From assembly GCA_030037705.1 (NCBI GenBank), contig JASHQE010000039.1, positions 1 through 64,000 of the forward strand: a stretch of 64,000 nt of DNA, written 5' to 3'. Shown here one piece after another: positions 19,801 through 28,934 of the stretch. Every line of letters begins with the position of its first letter. Position 1 is the stretch's first letter. Both the position numbers and the translations under genes were made by a program. This DNA comes from Acidobacteriaceae bacterium (lineage in GTDB: Bacteria > Acidobacteriota > Terriglobia > Terriglobales > Acidobacteriaceae). The notes under the pieces were generated by a model. The model ran no database searches. It had not been told where the DNA came from and worked only from the letters and a program-made list of their open reading frames with translations.

Positions 19801-21340
19801 CACACGGAAAAGCCTTGGCAGCGTTGACCAGCTCGAGAAGTATCGCGGGCATTTATACAACTGGTACAACACCGAGACCTTGGCACCGCTTAACGCCGCG
19901 CCGTTTGTTTCTTCGGTCGACAGCGGCAACTTTGTCGCATCGCTGTATACGCTGCATGTGGGGGCGCGCGATCTGCTGCGCAGGCCCTTACTTTCGCTGC
20001 GTCTTTTCACAAGCCTGCATACGCATTGGCTCCTCATGAGAGCCACAAACCATCTGCCCGCTCCGCTCGCGAAGCTGCAGATTCCGGCTTCGTCTGCATC
20101 ACCTGCTGCGTGGATGGAATGGATGCCCGAGGCCGAGGCGGCGCTCTCGAAGGCCGCTGTATCTTCCCAGCAAGAAAGCGGAGATCCATGGTGGATAATC
20201 GAAACACGGAACCGCATCGAGGCCGTTCGAACGCTGCTTCATGACTATCTTCCGTGGGCCTTGCCTGAATTTGGCCGGCTTCGCGCCCTGCCGCAATTGG
20301 CGCTCGATGAAAATGGCGACGGGCTGTCGATTAAAGATGCAATTGTCTTTGCAGAGGCGGTGCAGGTGCGGCTTTCTGGCGCGTGGGGCACGTTGGGCAG
20401 TGATCCCGCTCTGACAGAACTTATAGAGAAATTTCGTATTCCTCTTACCGAGGCGATCGAGAATCTGCGCGCACTCGCCGAAGCGTTGCGCGAGATTGCG
20501 GAAGAAGCTGAGCACATGGCCGAGGAGACGGAGTTTGCGTTTCTGGTTGATCCCGGGCGTCAGATTCTTTCGATCGGGTACGACATGGGAATCAAGAAGC
20601 TCCACGAGGCCTGTTACGACATGATCGCATCGGAGGCGCGCATTGCCACGCTGCTCGCTATTGCGCGCGGCGATCTTGCGCAGCAGAGCTGGTTCAAGCT
20701 GGCGCGCGATCACGCCTACGCGTATGGGCGTTTCCTTCTGCTTTCCTGGACGGGCACGATGTTCGAATATCTGATGCCGGCATTGTGGATGCGCAGCTAT
20801 CCTGGAACCCTTATTGCGCGCACGCAAAATGCTGTTGTGTACGTACAGCGGGCCTTTGCGCGCGGCCTCGGCATTCCGTGGGGCATCTCGGAATCGGGCG
20901 CGGCGCGCAAGGATGACGCCGGGCATTATCACTACCAAGCCTTTGGCGTGCCGCGCATCGCGCTGTGGTTTGAGGCGACAGCCGGTCCTGTGATTTCTCC
21001 TTATTCCACTTTTCTGGCGCTCCCTATTGATCCGGAGGCGGCTTTGCGCAACCTGCGGCGGATGGAGTCTTCCCATTGGGTGGGCGCCTTCGGTTTTTAT
21101 GAAGCCGCTGATTACACTGGCTCGCTGCGCGCGCCGGAGTTAGCGCGTGAATGGATGGCGCATCACCAGGGAATGTCGCTGTTGGCGATCACGAATCTGC
21201 TCCATGACAACGTGGTGCAGCGCTGGTTCCATGAGAATCCTCTGGTGCAGGCAACGGAGCTTTTGCTCCACGAAATTCCGGTCAGCAGGGCGGTGCTCAA
21301 GGCCAAGTTGAACGAGTTTGCCCCGATTCACGCTGCGTGA
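16838..21340 (+). CDS. Cyclic beta-1,2-glucan synthase-like protein (NdvB N-terminal/GT84 plus glycoamylase/GH189-like domain; no GH94 region)
   Basis: 1500 aa; YIITLDSDTELPRGTAARMAGAIAHPLNQ, SRRKHRWVRGDWQIAQW, GIPWGISESGAARKDDAGHYHYQAFGVPRIAL, WMAHHQGMSLLAITNLLHDNVVQRWFHENPLVQATELLLHE, then stops. Confidence 0.88.
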   Translation: MSEAVDILDPQQQADGDLLERIYHAAREASAWEVVLRPHGLGIFPARVRAKRLALERLEKELAQRPRRESGSGAQESPTEVALHELELNPRLLRSAILAVSDRPKIVSQLPRVTIEDRPTEPRVAAAAAVYLDTVNGDFSAQTFRSFVRAFQAQEHFTVDELWNIVAFLRFVLLETLLEGARALLHTPNADLAALLSMRLKSLRAITNADLVFLIEPLITFDAILNQDPAATYARMDFESRELYRKRIAFVARYSDCTEGQVAQGALELARMGATAPASDPRIQLCRIHVGYYLIGRGFSQLAERVGFHAPVVYRLRRFVQEHGEDFYITGIQLFTILFLAAVLFPVLPKIAGFMGLAVTVCLLLFPVAQAAVDLINNMTIASFEPSALPKLDFSKAIPPECTTLVTVPSLLLNEKQVRSLVTDLEVRYLANRDPNLHFALLTDLPDSASVPHKKDSHPLVELAVRLIEELNARYCTSQSGCFILLHRHRIFNTRQGVWMGWERKRGKLLDLNKLLAGEFDAFPIKAGRVDALQHVRYIITLDSDTELPRGTAARMAGAIAHPLNQAVIDPKLRIVTSGYGILQPRVGITVQSTARSRLAAIYSGQNGFDIYTRAISDAYQDLFGEGIFTGKGIYEVATLHAVLNRRFPRNALLSHDLIEGAYARAGLATDIEIIDDYPSHYSAYSRRKHRWVRGDWQIAQWMFKSVPDESGHWGRNPISEISRWKIFDNLRRSLVDPFLFILFVAGWFGLPGGPLYWTIVPLILLIFPSLVQFAFGLGRAMTSGYKGQTAEAFASLGHGLLLELFHLIFLPHQTLLALDAIIRSLVRRFITGERLLEWETAAQAELRRGNHAPVDRYLAVMPLVAMSLAALVWLCAPRREAILCAAPILLLWALANSVTTWLDRPPREREPLAPGDEAFLLNHALRIWRYFYQFSSERHHYLIPDNVEEQGLFEAARVSPTNIGLLLNARQAACELGFITVPEFVDLTRKSLGSVDQLEKYRGHLYNWYNTETLAPLNAAPFVSSVDSGNFVASLYTLHVGARDLLRRPLLSLRLFTSLHTHWLLMRATNHLPAPLAKLQIPASSASPAAWMEWMPEAEAALSKAAVSSQQESGDPWWIIETRNRIEAVRTLLHDYLPWALPEFGRLRALPQLALDENGDGLSIKDAIVFAEAVQVRLSGAWGTLGSDPALTELIEKFRIPLTEAIENLRALAEALREIAEEAEHMAEETEFAFLVDPGRQILSIGYDMGIKKLHEACYDMIASEARIATLLAIARGDLAQQSWFKLARDHAYAYGRFLLLSWTGTMFEYLMPALWMRSYPGTLIARTQNAVVYVQRAFARGLGIPWGISESGAARKDDAGHYHYQAFGVPRIALWFEATAGPVISPYSTFLALPIDPEAALRNLRRMESSHWVGAFGFYEAADYTGSLRAPELAREWMAHHQGMSLLAITNLLHDNVVQRWFHENPLVQATELLLHEIPVSRAVLKAKLNEFAPIHAA

Positions 21341-21369
21341 TCTGTGCGCGGATTAGGGATGGATGTAGA

Positions 21370-22875
21370 TTATGGATGGATTTTGATCAGCGCGAGCGTA
21401 TTGGGCGTGAGTTCCAGATCCAGCCTTCCGTCCTTGAGCTGCGTTTCTTCCGGAGCCGGCAGTTCGGTTTCGCGGTTCAATTGTTCCACCTGCGCGGGTG
21501 TGGGATCGAGCGGCTTGTCCATGGCGGCATATTTCGCGAGCACATTGCCATGATCGGAGTCGATGCGCTCGACGCTCACATGAGAGGCTGCGGGAAGATG
21601 AGCGAAGGCAAAGTGGATGTCCGTCGTAGCTCCTTTCTGTCCAGGATCGACGAGATTCCAAGCGGCGATGGCGAGGCTGCCGTCAGGAGCTTTGGTCACG
21701 AGCACGTCCTTTGCATCGACCGCGATCCGCTGGTCGCCGAGCTGATGCAGCAATCCGTAGGCGTAGTAAACGGGCTTGTTGATGCCGCCTTTGGCGCGCA
21801 GGCCGAACATGCCGACGAAGGGCCTGGGAATAGGGCCGCCTTCTTCAAAAACATCGGAGAATGTCCAGAAAGACATCATGTTTACCAGGCCGTCGCACTG
21901 GCGAATGGTATTGGCGAGCGCGGGACCCACGAAGATGGTGTCGCGCGCATTCATCATGCCCTGCACATTCCACTCGGTGAGGAAGAACGGAAGATCGGGC
22001 GTGGAAGAGGATTTGATCTCGTTCCGGACCTTGGCTACGGCACGGCAGACACGCTCATCCATGGGAATGTCCTCGTTCGTGCCGAAGAGATCCAGCGTGG
22101 TGTCATCCGCGTAGGCGTGCGTGGAGACGAAGTCAATCGGGACGTGATTCTCTGAAGTGAACTTCAAGAAATTGCTGATCCAGGCGGATGCCGCGGTTGC
22201 CGGACCGCCCACGCGCAGGCGAGGGCTTACGCTCTTAAGAGCGCGTGCCGTATGCGCGTAGAGATCGAAGTAGGAGCGCTGGCGGGGTATGCCGTTCCAG
22301 AAGTCGATGTTGGGCTCGTTCCAGACTTCGAAGTACCACTGAGAGACCTCATCGATCCCATAGCGGTCTACAAGATGCTGCGCGAAGTGGCGGATGAGAT
22401 CGTCCCAGCGATCCATGCTCTTGGGCGGCGAGACATTTTGCTTATACCAGAAGGGATGCAGCGCATCGGGATTGAATGCCAGCTTTTTGGGCATGAAACT
22501 GATTTCGACAAAAGGACGCACGCCGTTCTGGAGGAGACCGTCGTAGATCTGGTCGACATAGGCGAAGTTGTAGACAGGATTGCCGTGCTCGTCCTCGTTG
22601 TAGACGCCCACCTCATCATGAAAGATGGCGTGGAAGCGCACGTACTTGAAATCCGCAACCTGTTTCACGGCGCGTAGATCATTGCGGTAGCTCTCGCGCA
22701 AGGAGAGAATGGCGCGTCCCGAGCCAAACATCTGCTCCCAGAAATGCGGAAAAGGGGTGGTTTGCGCCTGCGCGTCGACATTTACGGTTTCCTGAGACCA
22801 GCTCTGCGCAATGGCCGTAAAAAAGAAAAGGAGAGCAAACCCGCATTCACGACAAAATCTCAGGCGCCGCATCAA
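21370..22875 (-). CDS. GH39-like glycoside hydrolase, secreted
   Basis: 501 aa with signal peptide; VSQWYFEVWNEPNIDFWNG catalytic NEP motif, DLPFFLTEWNVQ. Confidence 0.8.
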   Translation of the reverse strand: MMRRLRFCRECGFALLFFFTAIAQSWSQETVNVDAQAQTTPFPHFWEQMFGSGRAILSLRESYRNDLRAVKQVADFKYVRFHAIFHDEVGVYNEDEHGNPVYNFAYVDQIYDGLLQNGVRPFVEISFMPKKLAFNPDALHPFWYKQNVSPPKSMDRWDDLIRHFAQHLVDRYGIDEVSQWYFEVWNEPNIDFWNGIPRQRSYFDLYAHTARALKSVSPRLRVGGPATAASAWISNFLKFTSENHVPIDFVSTHAYADDTTLDLFGTNEDIPMDERVCRAVAKVRNEIKSSSTPDLPFFLTEWNVQGMMNARDTIFVGPALANTIRQCDGLVNMMSFWTFSDVFEEGGPIPRPFVGMFGLRAKGGINKPVYYAYGLLHQLGDQRIAVDAKDVLVTKAPDGSLAIAAWNLVDPGQKGATTDIHFAFAHLPAASHVSVERIDSDHGNVLAKYAAMDKPLDPTPAQVEQLNRETELPAPEETQLKDGRLDLELTPNTLALIKIHP

Positions 22876-22937
22876 AAACTCCTTTCGTTGTCTGCTGCAA
22901 CGGCAAAAGGAAATGTGGATGGGAGTAGAGGATGCAA

Positions 22938-22965
22938 GTGGCGGAGTTCAGTGAAACTCCGCCAC
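22938..22965 (-). terminator. Hairpin GTGGCGGAGTT-CAGTGA-AACTCCGCCAC downstream of the TonB-dependent receptor gene
   Basis: Perfect 11-bp stem. Confidence 0.6.
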
Positions 22966-23025
22966 ATATTGTAAACAAGGCTCGTAAGGAGTGCATGCGC
23001 AAAGACGCTTTTGACGGCCATCCAC

Positions 23026-26000
23026 TTAGAAGCTGAACCTTGCCTGCAGAGTGACGGTGCGCCCGCCGAGCGCCGATTGCGCCTGGCCGAAGTTTACGGC
23101 GTTGATGCTATTTGAGATTCCTCCAGAGGAGGATTCGATTCCGCCGGTAAGTTGCTCGCCGGGCTCGAAGTTCAGGTTGTTGAAGAGATTGAAGGCGTCG
23201 GCGCGTACCTCCAGCCCCGCGCCCTCATGCAGGCGCGGCATGCCGAAGGTCTTGGTGACGGTTGCATCCACATCGCGATAATGCGGACCGGGCATCGAGT
23301 TGCGGCCGATGCCGGGAGGTTGCGGAATAGCGCCTCCCGTAGCCGGGAAGGTTGGGCCGGGCATGTAGGTGGGCGGCGCAAAATAGACGGTTCCGGATTG
23401 GGTGGCAGCCAGCGGGAAGTTTATGTTCATCCCGTTGCCGACGCCGGGGCCGGATTTGAAGGCCGCGTTGCTGGTGTTACGCCCTGCGCCGCCCAGATAG
23501 GCTCCGGGCAGCAACGAAGTGTAATTGCAACCGCTGCAATAGAGATCGGCAGGAACTGAAAAGACTGGGCTCCAGGGGAAGCCGGTGTGCCAGTTGAAGA
23601 TTCCGCTTAGGTTCCAGCCGCCGGCGATCTTTTCGATCCAGGTATGGTTGCCGTGGAAGAAGGTAGGCTGCCACATGCCGAAGATTTTGACGAGTTGCGG
23701 GACGTTGTAATCGGAGGGTCCATAGGATAGCTGCGGATTGTAGGGATACTCCTGAGTCTCATACGGGTTTGAGCTGGTGTCGAGACTCTTGGCCCAATTG
23801 AAATCGGCTTCTGCCTGAAATCCGTGGGACATCTGGTGGCGGAGTGTGGCGATCATGGAATTGTAATTCGCGTGCCCATTGTTGCCAAAAAAAATGACGT
23901 TGGTGACCGAAGGATTTAACGAAATTCCTTTGACAGACGCAACTGCATTCTCGTCGTAGTAATAGTAAGTATGCCGCGATTGGCTTCCCGTGTAACCGAG
24001 CGAAAAGACGGTGCGTAATCCCATGTCGAGTTCCATCTCAAGCGAATAGTGCTCGATGTACATGGTGGGCATATTCTGGTCAAAGGCCGTAACCGAAGTG
24101 GTGCTGGTGGTGGGAAGACCGTTGGATCCGAAGGCATGAGCCGAAGTCGCAACGACATTGGGATTGGGCGGATAATCGTAGAGCGAGTGTACATTCGTCG
24201 CAGTCGCATACACGATGCCGGGATTAGGCGAGCTTGGCTGGCTCATGACGAAGTTGGGGGAAACCGCGATCCCAGGATTACTGTAGACGCTCGCCGAGGT
24301 CGCAATCTCATTCTGGTTGTAATTGATTCCAAACCCTCCACGGAATACCTCGCGCCCATTGCCGGCGCGCGGCGTATAAGCGAAGCCGACCTCGGGGCCG
24401 AAGTCCCATTTCTGTGGTTGCCAGAGGTTTCCACCCTGCTGGAGATAGAGACCGGTAAGAAGCGAACTGCCGCTTCCAAAGCGGACCGAGAACATATCGC
24501 CCTGTTTCGAATAGAGAGAACCAAAGTAGTTGTAGCGGAGCCCGAGATTCAACGTAAGGTTGGGCGAGACCTTGAAATCATCCTGCCCGAAGAAGCCCCA
24601 CAGGTCTTCGCGGTCGTCCTGGCGCGCCGCAGAAGGTGTTCCGGTTGCCGGATCGAATAGCCCGGACTCGGAACGCGGCGCGTCATTCAGGAAATCCCAG
24701 ACGTTGAAGAATCCGTAGGTGGGGCGCGCATTGTAGGGTTGGTCGTTCAGATAATAAAGGCGCGTAAGTTCGCCTCCGAACTTGATGGTGTGGCGGCCCA
24801 TGACTTTGGTAGCGACGTCGCGATATCCATATGTCCACTGATTGAAGATGGCCGGTCCCGGCGGACCGAAGTTTTGCAGCGTGGCGTTTCCGATGGTATA
24901 GGCGAGCTGATCGCTTGGCAGGCCGAAGGGCGCCTGGGGATTGGAGTTGACCTCGTTGTACCGCCATCCGGCCGCATTGGCGCGAGCCTCATTGAGAAAG
25001 CTAGGGGAAAAGACATGGTTCCAGATGCCGGTGTAGGCGTTGTTCGTCACATCGTGATGCCACAGGTTCATCGGGCGGACGGGACCGTTGTATTCGGTGT
25101 TCGATGAAGGAACCCAATAGATGGTTCCGGTAAGCCGATCCTTAGCGGTCAACTCGGCGTCGACGCGGCCGTTGTACTGGTCATCGGTGATGGTTGTAGG
25201 ATTCACGCTGGTGTATTGCGCGATATCCGGAGTCGTACCCAGTCCTCCACCTACACCGGGCGTGCTGGTGCCAGCCCATGTTGGGTCCTGCGTGCCGAGG
25301 GGCGTGGTCATCGGCGAACCGATGTTGAGGCCGCCTGGGACCGTAGCGCAGTTTACGCCCTCGGCGAGGCCAATATTTTTGCAGCTTTGAGTCACTTGTG
25401 TACCGGTGACGCCCGCACCTGGAAAAGTGAGATAAGTAGATGCGATGCTGCCGGAGGGCGCCAGCTTATCGAACTGCGGTGTATCGTACCAGCCGGTTGC
25501 AGTAACCTGACTGGTGCCGCTGCGCTCTCCTTCATACGCAAAGAAGGCAAATAAATGATTCTTCCAGAGCGGCCCGCCGAGGCTGGCGCCGTATTGGTTG
25601 AACTGTTGCTCGTCGCGGAGCAGGGATCGCGCCGCGGGAGTTCCGGTATTGTAGAACCCGGTTCCGTTGTAGCGCTGATAGGCGTTGAGCCCTGGGCTCC
25701 ATCTCTGGAAGAACGCGCTGCCGTGCAACTGATTTGTGCCGCTTTTGGTGGTTACTTGAATCTGCTCACCTGCGAAACGGCCGTACTCGGCATCGTAAGC
25801 GTTGGAAAGCACATGAACGTCGTCGACCGATTCCTCGGTCGGCGTAATGACGGAGGTGCCGCCCCAGACCGCGCTAACCGTGCTGATGCCGTCTATCTGG
25901 ATGCTATTGTTCTCATATTGACTGCCGTTGCTGTGTGTCTGTGGTCCGTTTTCCGTAGAAAAGATGCCGCTGTTGCTCGATGGACCACCAGGCCCTGCCG

Positions 26001-26613
26001 TGCCCGGCAGGCTATAAGTGCCTCCTCCGGCTCCCTGTGACATATCGCTTATCGTCCCTGGAGCAAACTGACTCAGCTGAAATACGTCGCGTCCAAAGGA
26101 AGGCATGTGCTGCACTTCATTGGAACTGATGGTGGCGCTGAGCGAGCCGTTCTCCGTGTCGATCAGGGGCGTCTGCGCTGCGTTCACCGTAACCGTCTGC
26201 TGGGTGGTGCTCACCGCGAGCTGAATGTTAAACGAATTATTTTGCTCGGGTATGATCTGCAGGTTGTCGTAGGTCTTTGTCGCAAATCCATTTCTTGAGA
26301 CGACAAGCGTGAACGTGCCGGGAGGGAGCGCGTTGAAATTGTACACGCCGGCTCCGCTGCTGGTGCTGACCTGCTTTTCACCGGTTGCGTTGTTCGTAAG
26401 CATGAGCGTAGCGCCAGGGATAAGTGCGCCGCTTGGATCAGTTACCACTCCCTGGATCGAGGCGCGATATTGCGCGCTTGCGCGTGGCACAGAAAGCAGG
26501 AGTGCGAGCCCGGCAGCTAAGCCTAAGAGGATGGAAACACGGGTTCCACAAACGAACTGCGAACGGACACAACGTGCCCTGAAGAGGGCGCTGAGGGGGA
26601 GAAACATACGCAT
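23026..26613 (-). CDS. Oar-like TonB-dependent receptor with carboxypeptidase-regulatory-like domain (frame open to 26805; start at MRMFLPLSALF preferred)
   Basis: ASIQGVVTDPSGALIPGATLMLTNNATGEKQVSTSSGAGVYNFNALPPGTFTLVVSRNGF; C-terminal ALGGRTVTLQARFSF. Confidence 0.9.
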   Translation of the reverse strand: MRMFLPLSALFRARCVRSQFVCGTRVSILLGLAAGLALLLSVPRASAQYRASIQGVVTDPSGALIPGATLMLTNNATGEKQVSTSSGAGVYNFNALPPGTFTLVVSRNGFATKTYDNLQIIPEQNNSFNIQLAVSTTQQTVTVNAAQTPLIDTENGSLSATISSNEVQHMPSFGRDVFQLSQFAPGTISDMSQGAGGGTYSLPGTAGPGGPSSNSGIFSTENGPQTHSNGSQYENNSIQIDGISTVSAVWGGTSVITPTEESVDDVHVLSNAYDAEYGRFAGEQIQVTTKSGTNQLHGSAFFQRWSPGLNAYQRYNGTGFYNTGTPAARSLLRDEQQFNQYGASLGGPLWKNHLFAFFAYEGERSGTSQVTATGWYDTPQFDKLAPSGSIASTYLTFPGAGVTGTQVTQSCKNIGLAEGVNCATVPGGLNIGSPMTTPLGTQDPTWAGTSTPGVGGGLGTTPDIAQYTSVNPTTITDDQYNGRVDAELTAKDRLTGTIYWVPSSNTEYNGPVRPMNLWHHDVTNNAYTGIWNHVFSPSFLNEARANAAGWRYNEVNSNPQAPFGLPSDQLAYTIGNATLQNFGPPGPAIFNQWTYGYRDVATKVMGRHTIKFGGELTRLYYLNDQPYNARPTYGFFNVWDFLNDAPRSESGLFDPATGTPSAARQDDREDLWGFFGQDDFKVSPNLTLNLGLRYNYFGSLYSKQGDMFSVRFGSGSSLLTGLYLQQGGNLWQPQKWDFGPEVGFAYTPRAGNGREVFRGGFGINYNQNEIATSASVYSNPGIAVSPNFVMSQPSSPNPGIVYATATNVHSLYDYPPNPNVVATSAHAFGSNGLPTTSTTSVTAFDQNMPTMYIEHYSLEMELDMGLRTVFSLGYTGSQSRHTYYYYDENAVASVKGISLNPSVTNVIFFGNNGHANYNSMIATLRHQMSHGFQAEADFNWAKSLDTSSNPYETQEYPYNPQLSYGPSDYNVPQLVKIFGMWQPTFFHGNHTWIEKIAGGWNLSGIFNWHTGFPWSPVFSVPADLYCSGCNYTSLLPGAYLGGAGRNTSNAAFKSGPGVGNGMNINFPLAATQSGTVYFAPPTYMPGPTFPATGGAIPQPPGIGRNSMPGPHYRDVDATVTKTFGMPRLHEGAGLEVRADAFNLFNNLNFEPGEQLTGGIESSSGGISNSINAVNFGQAQSALGGRTVTLQARFSF

Positions 26614-26857
26614 TCTCCTTATGATTGCTCGCTTCAAACTCCGGACCTGCTCTGACGCGAACCTGCAGGCTCGAACCGGAACGGCTTTCTTTTGCGTGCA
26701 ACCGTCTTGGGAGATTGCACAACTCCCCTGGAGCCAACTACTCCACCAGTTCGCTGGCCTCTCAAAAATCGCGCACGTAACACCCGGCGATAAAACGAAA
26801 CACAACTGCGCTTTCTTGGATGCAGGATTTACCCAGGAAGTGACTTCACGTAGCCCA

Positions 26858-26873
26858 TGTGATTGTTATCACG
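26858..26873. promoter_or_regulatory. CRP/FNR-family-like operator TGTGA-TTGTTA-TCACG
   Basis: 9/10 match to TGTGA-N6-TCACA upstream of the receptor gene. Confidence 0.4.
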
Positions 26874-27133
26874 CAGAGCCGATTGAAGTAATTCAATGCG
26901 GACCTCTCCATACAAGTCTCGGAACAAGCCTCTGACGGGCCACGCCTCAATCACGAAGGCGAAATTCCCGGCATTTTCACTTTGGTCCTGTTGACACAAA
27001 CAAGGCAATCTACGTTTTTCGGGCGACAACTCTTAACTAAACTGCATCTTCTACACACAGGTCGCAATGAACCCGTTACAAACAATCCATACAGGATCTC
27101 GCTAAGGAGGCTGGCAAGAATTTGCTATGTCAG

Positions 27134-27153
27134 TGTGGCATTTATTTGCCACA
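27134..27153. promoter_or_regulatory. Perfect inverted repeat TGTGGCA-TTTATT-TGCCACA upstream of EPS cluster 1
   Basis: 7-bp arms, 6-nt spacer, 180 bp before the chain-length gene. Confidence 0.4.
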
Positions 27154-27332
27154 GAAAAAGGCAGGCCCGCACGATGCGAGTTGTTAGCGAGAGAGGTTAT
27201 TCATGGTAATGAACGTTTGCCAACGCTTTTGAGGCGACCTGAACGGATCGTGGCGGCTGATCTACCTCACAGTTTGCTGCCCAACAAACCGATTCCAACG
27301 TCAAAAGGCATTCCCCCCCCGGAGCTTAGCTT

Positions 27333-28934
27333 ATGCAGAGTCTTCCAGGCAGCGTGACAGTACAGGACAGCGGTTCTTTGCGATCCGCGGTCGAGTCTAT
27401 CTTCCGATACAGGCAATTGTGGATTTTCGTGGCGGCAGGCGTGATTGCGCTCACACTGCTCTACACCTTGCTGATGCCCAAAGAGTACCGGTCAGAGATG
27501 GAGATCCTGGTTCAAAACACACGCGGCGCAGAGCAGATCACTCCTGATCGCAACACCGGCACAGTGACGATCAACGATGTTACGGAAGAGCAGATCAACT
27601 CGGAGATTGAGTTGCTGCGCAGCCGCGGCCTCGCCAATGTGGTTGTCGATCCGCAGTGGAACAGCCGGCAGGTATCGGCGTTGAGCTATGCACAGCTTAA
27701 GGCTCACGACAAGGCTGTGGCAGAGTTTGAAAAACATCTGTCAGCGGAGCTGGTGCGAAAATCGAACATTATTCATCTTACGTACACGGCGTCCGATCCG
27801 CATCAGGCGACCGAATATATGACGCGGCTGCTGACGGCTTTTCTGGCAAAGCAGCGGGAGATCGCGCAGCCGCCGGGCACGGCAGACTTCTTCGCATCAG
27901 AAGCGGAACGCTACAAGCATGAACTCGATGATGCGCAGCAAAAACTGACCGCATTCCAGCAGAAGCAGCAGATCGTCTCAGTCCCGGATACAGAGCAGTC
28001 GATCGACGGTCAAGTCAACGCGGCGGAGGCCGAGTTGCGCAGCACCGATGCGCAGATCAGCGAAGTAACGCGCAAGCTGGGGACGCAAACGCGACAGCTC
28101 AAAGGGATATCCGCGCGACAAACGACTGTGGAGCGCACAGTTCCCAATGAATATTCAATTGAGCAGCTCAATACCATGCTCGCCGAGCTCGAAAACAAGC
28201 GGACGACACTGCTGACAAAGTTTACAGAGAACGACAGGCTCGTCCAAGAGGTTAACAAGCAAATTGCGGATACGAAAGCGTCGCTGGCGAACGCGCAGCA
28301 CATGACTTCGCAGGAACAATCAACAGATGTCAATCCCGTGTGGCAGGCGGTAACGGGTTCGATTATTGAAAACGAAGCTGACCGACAGGCATTGAGAGCG
28401 CGGCATGATGCTCTGGTGCAGCAGATCGCGGGGCTGCGCGGTAACTTATCCGATGTAGAAGGGTCAACGGTGGAATACACGACGCTGCGCCAGCAAGTGA
28501 CCGACCTCGAAAACAATTATCAGCTCTATACGCAAAAGCGGGATGAGGCGCGGATTGCGGACCAGATGAATGCTAATAGGCTTCTCAATGTGTCCATCGC
28601 GCAAAGCCCGACATTTACGATTTCACCGTTCCGGCCAAAACCGATGGTGGATATGGTGCTGGGAGGTTTTACCGCGGTGATCCTGGCGAGCTTCGTTGTC
28701 TTCTTTGCCGAGATGGGCCGGAGCACAATTGCCAGTTCCAACGAGCTCGAAAGAGTGTCGCAATTCCCGGTGCTGGCGGTCGTTTCATTGGATCGGAACC
28801 GCGGTGAGCTCATGGATCAGCTCCGCGATGGCGCTCCGGTGCTTATTGGAATGACTCCGTCAAGCGGAATGAGAAACGAAGCTGCCGCGGGCTCGGCCTT
28901 AATGCGATATCGGAGGGAGTTGCGAGCGCTATGA
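27333..28934 (+). CDS. Wzc/GumC-type polysaccharide chain-length determinant
   Basis: 533 aa; N-terminal TM, Wzz region, long coiled coil, C-terminal PKPMVDMVLGGFTAVILASFVVFFAEM. Confidence 0.85.
   Translation: MQSLPGSVTVQDSGSLRSAVESIFRYRQLWIFVAAGVIALTLLYTLLMPKEYRSEMEILVQNTRGAEQITPDRNTGTVTINDVTEEQINSEIELLRSRGLANVVVDPQWNSRQVSALSYAQLKAHDKAVAEFEKHLSAELVRKSNIIHLTYTASDPHQATEYMTRLLTAFLAKQREIAQPPGTADFFASEAERYKHELDDAQQKLTAFQQKQQIVSVPDTEQSIDGQVNAAEAELRSTDAQISEVTRKLGTQTRQLKGISARQTTVERTVPNEYSIEQLNTMLAELENKRTTLLTKFTENDRLVQEVNKQIADTKASLANAQHMTSQEQSTDVNPVWQAVTGSIIENEADRQALRARHDALVQQIAGLRGNLSDVEGSTVEYTTLRQQVTDLENNYQLYTQKRDEARIADQMNANRLLNVSIAQSPTFTISPFRPKPMVDMVLGGFTAVILASFVVFFAEMGRSTIASSNELERVSQFPVLAVVSLDRNRGELMDQLRDGAPVLIGMTPSSGMRNEAAAGSALMRYRRELRAL

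Noticed and set aside
17423-21076. Minus-strand ORFs of 293 and 325 aa opposite the NdvB-like gene
   Set aside because: Antisense shadows of a well-supported 1500-aa CDS.
27109-27153. Possible sigma-54 promoters CTGGCAAGAATTTGCT and GTGGCATTTATTTGCC
   Set aside because: GG to GC spacing is one base short of the required 10 nt in both; the second is better explained as an inverted repeat.
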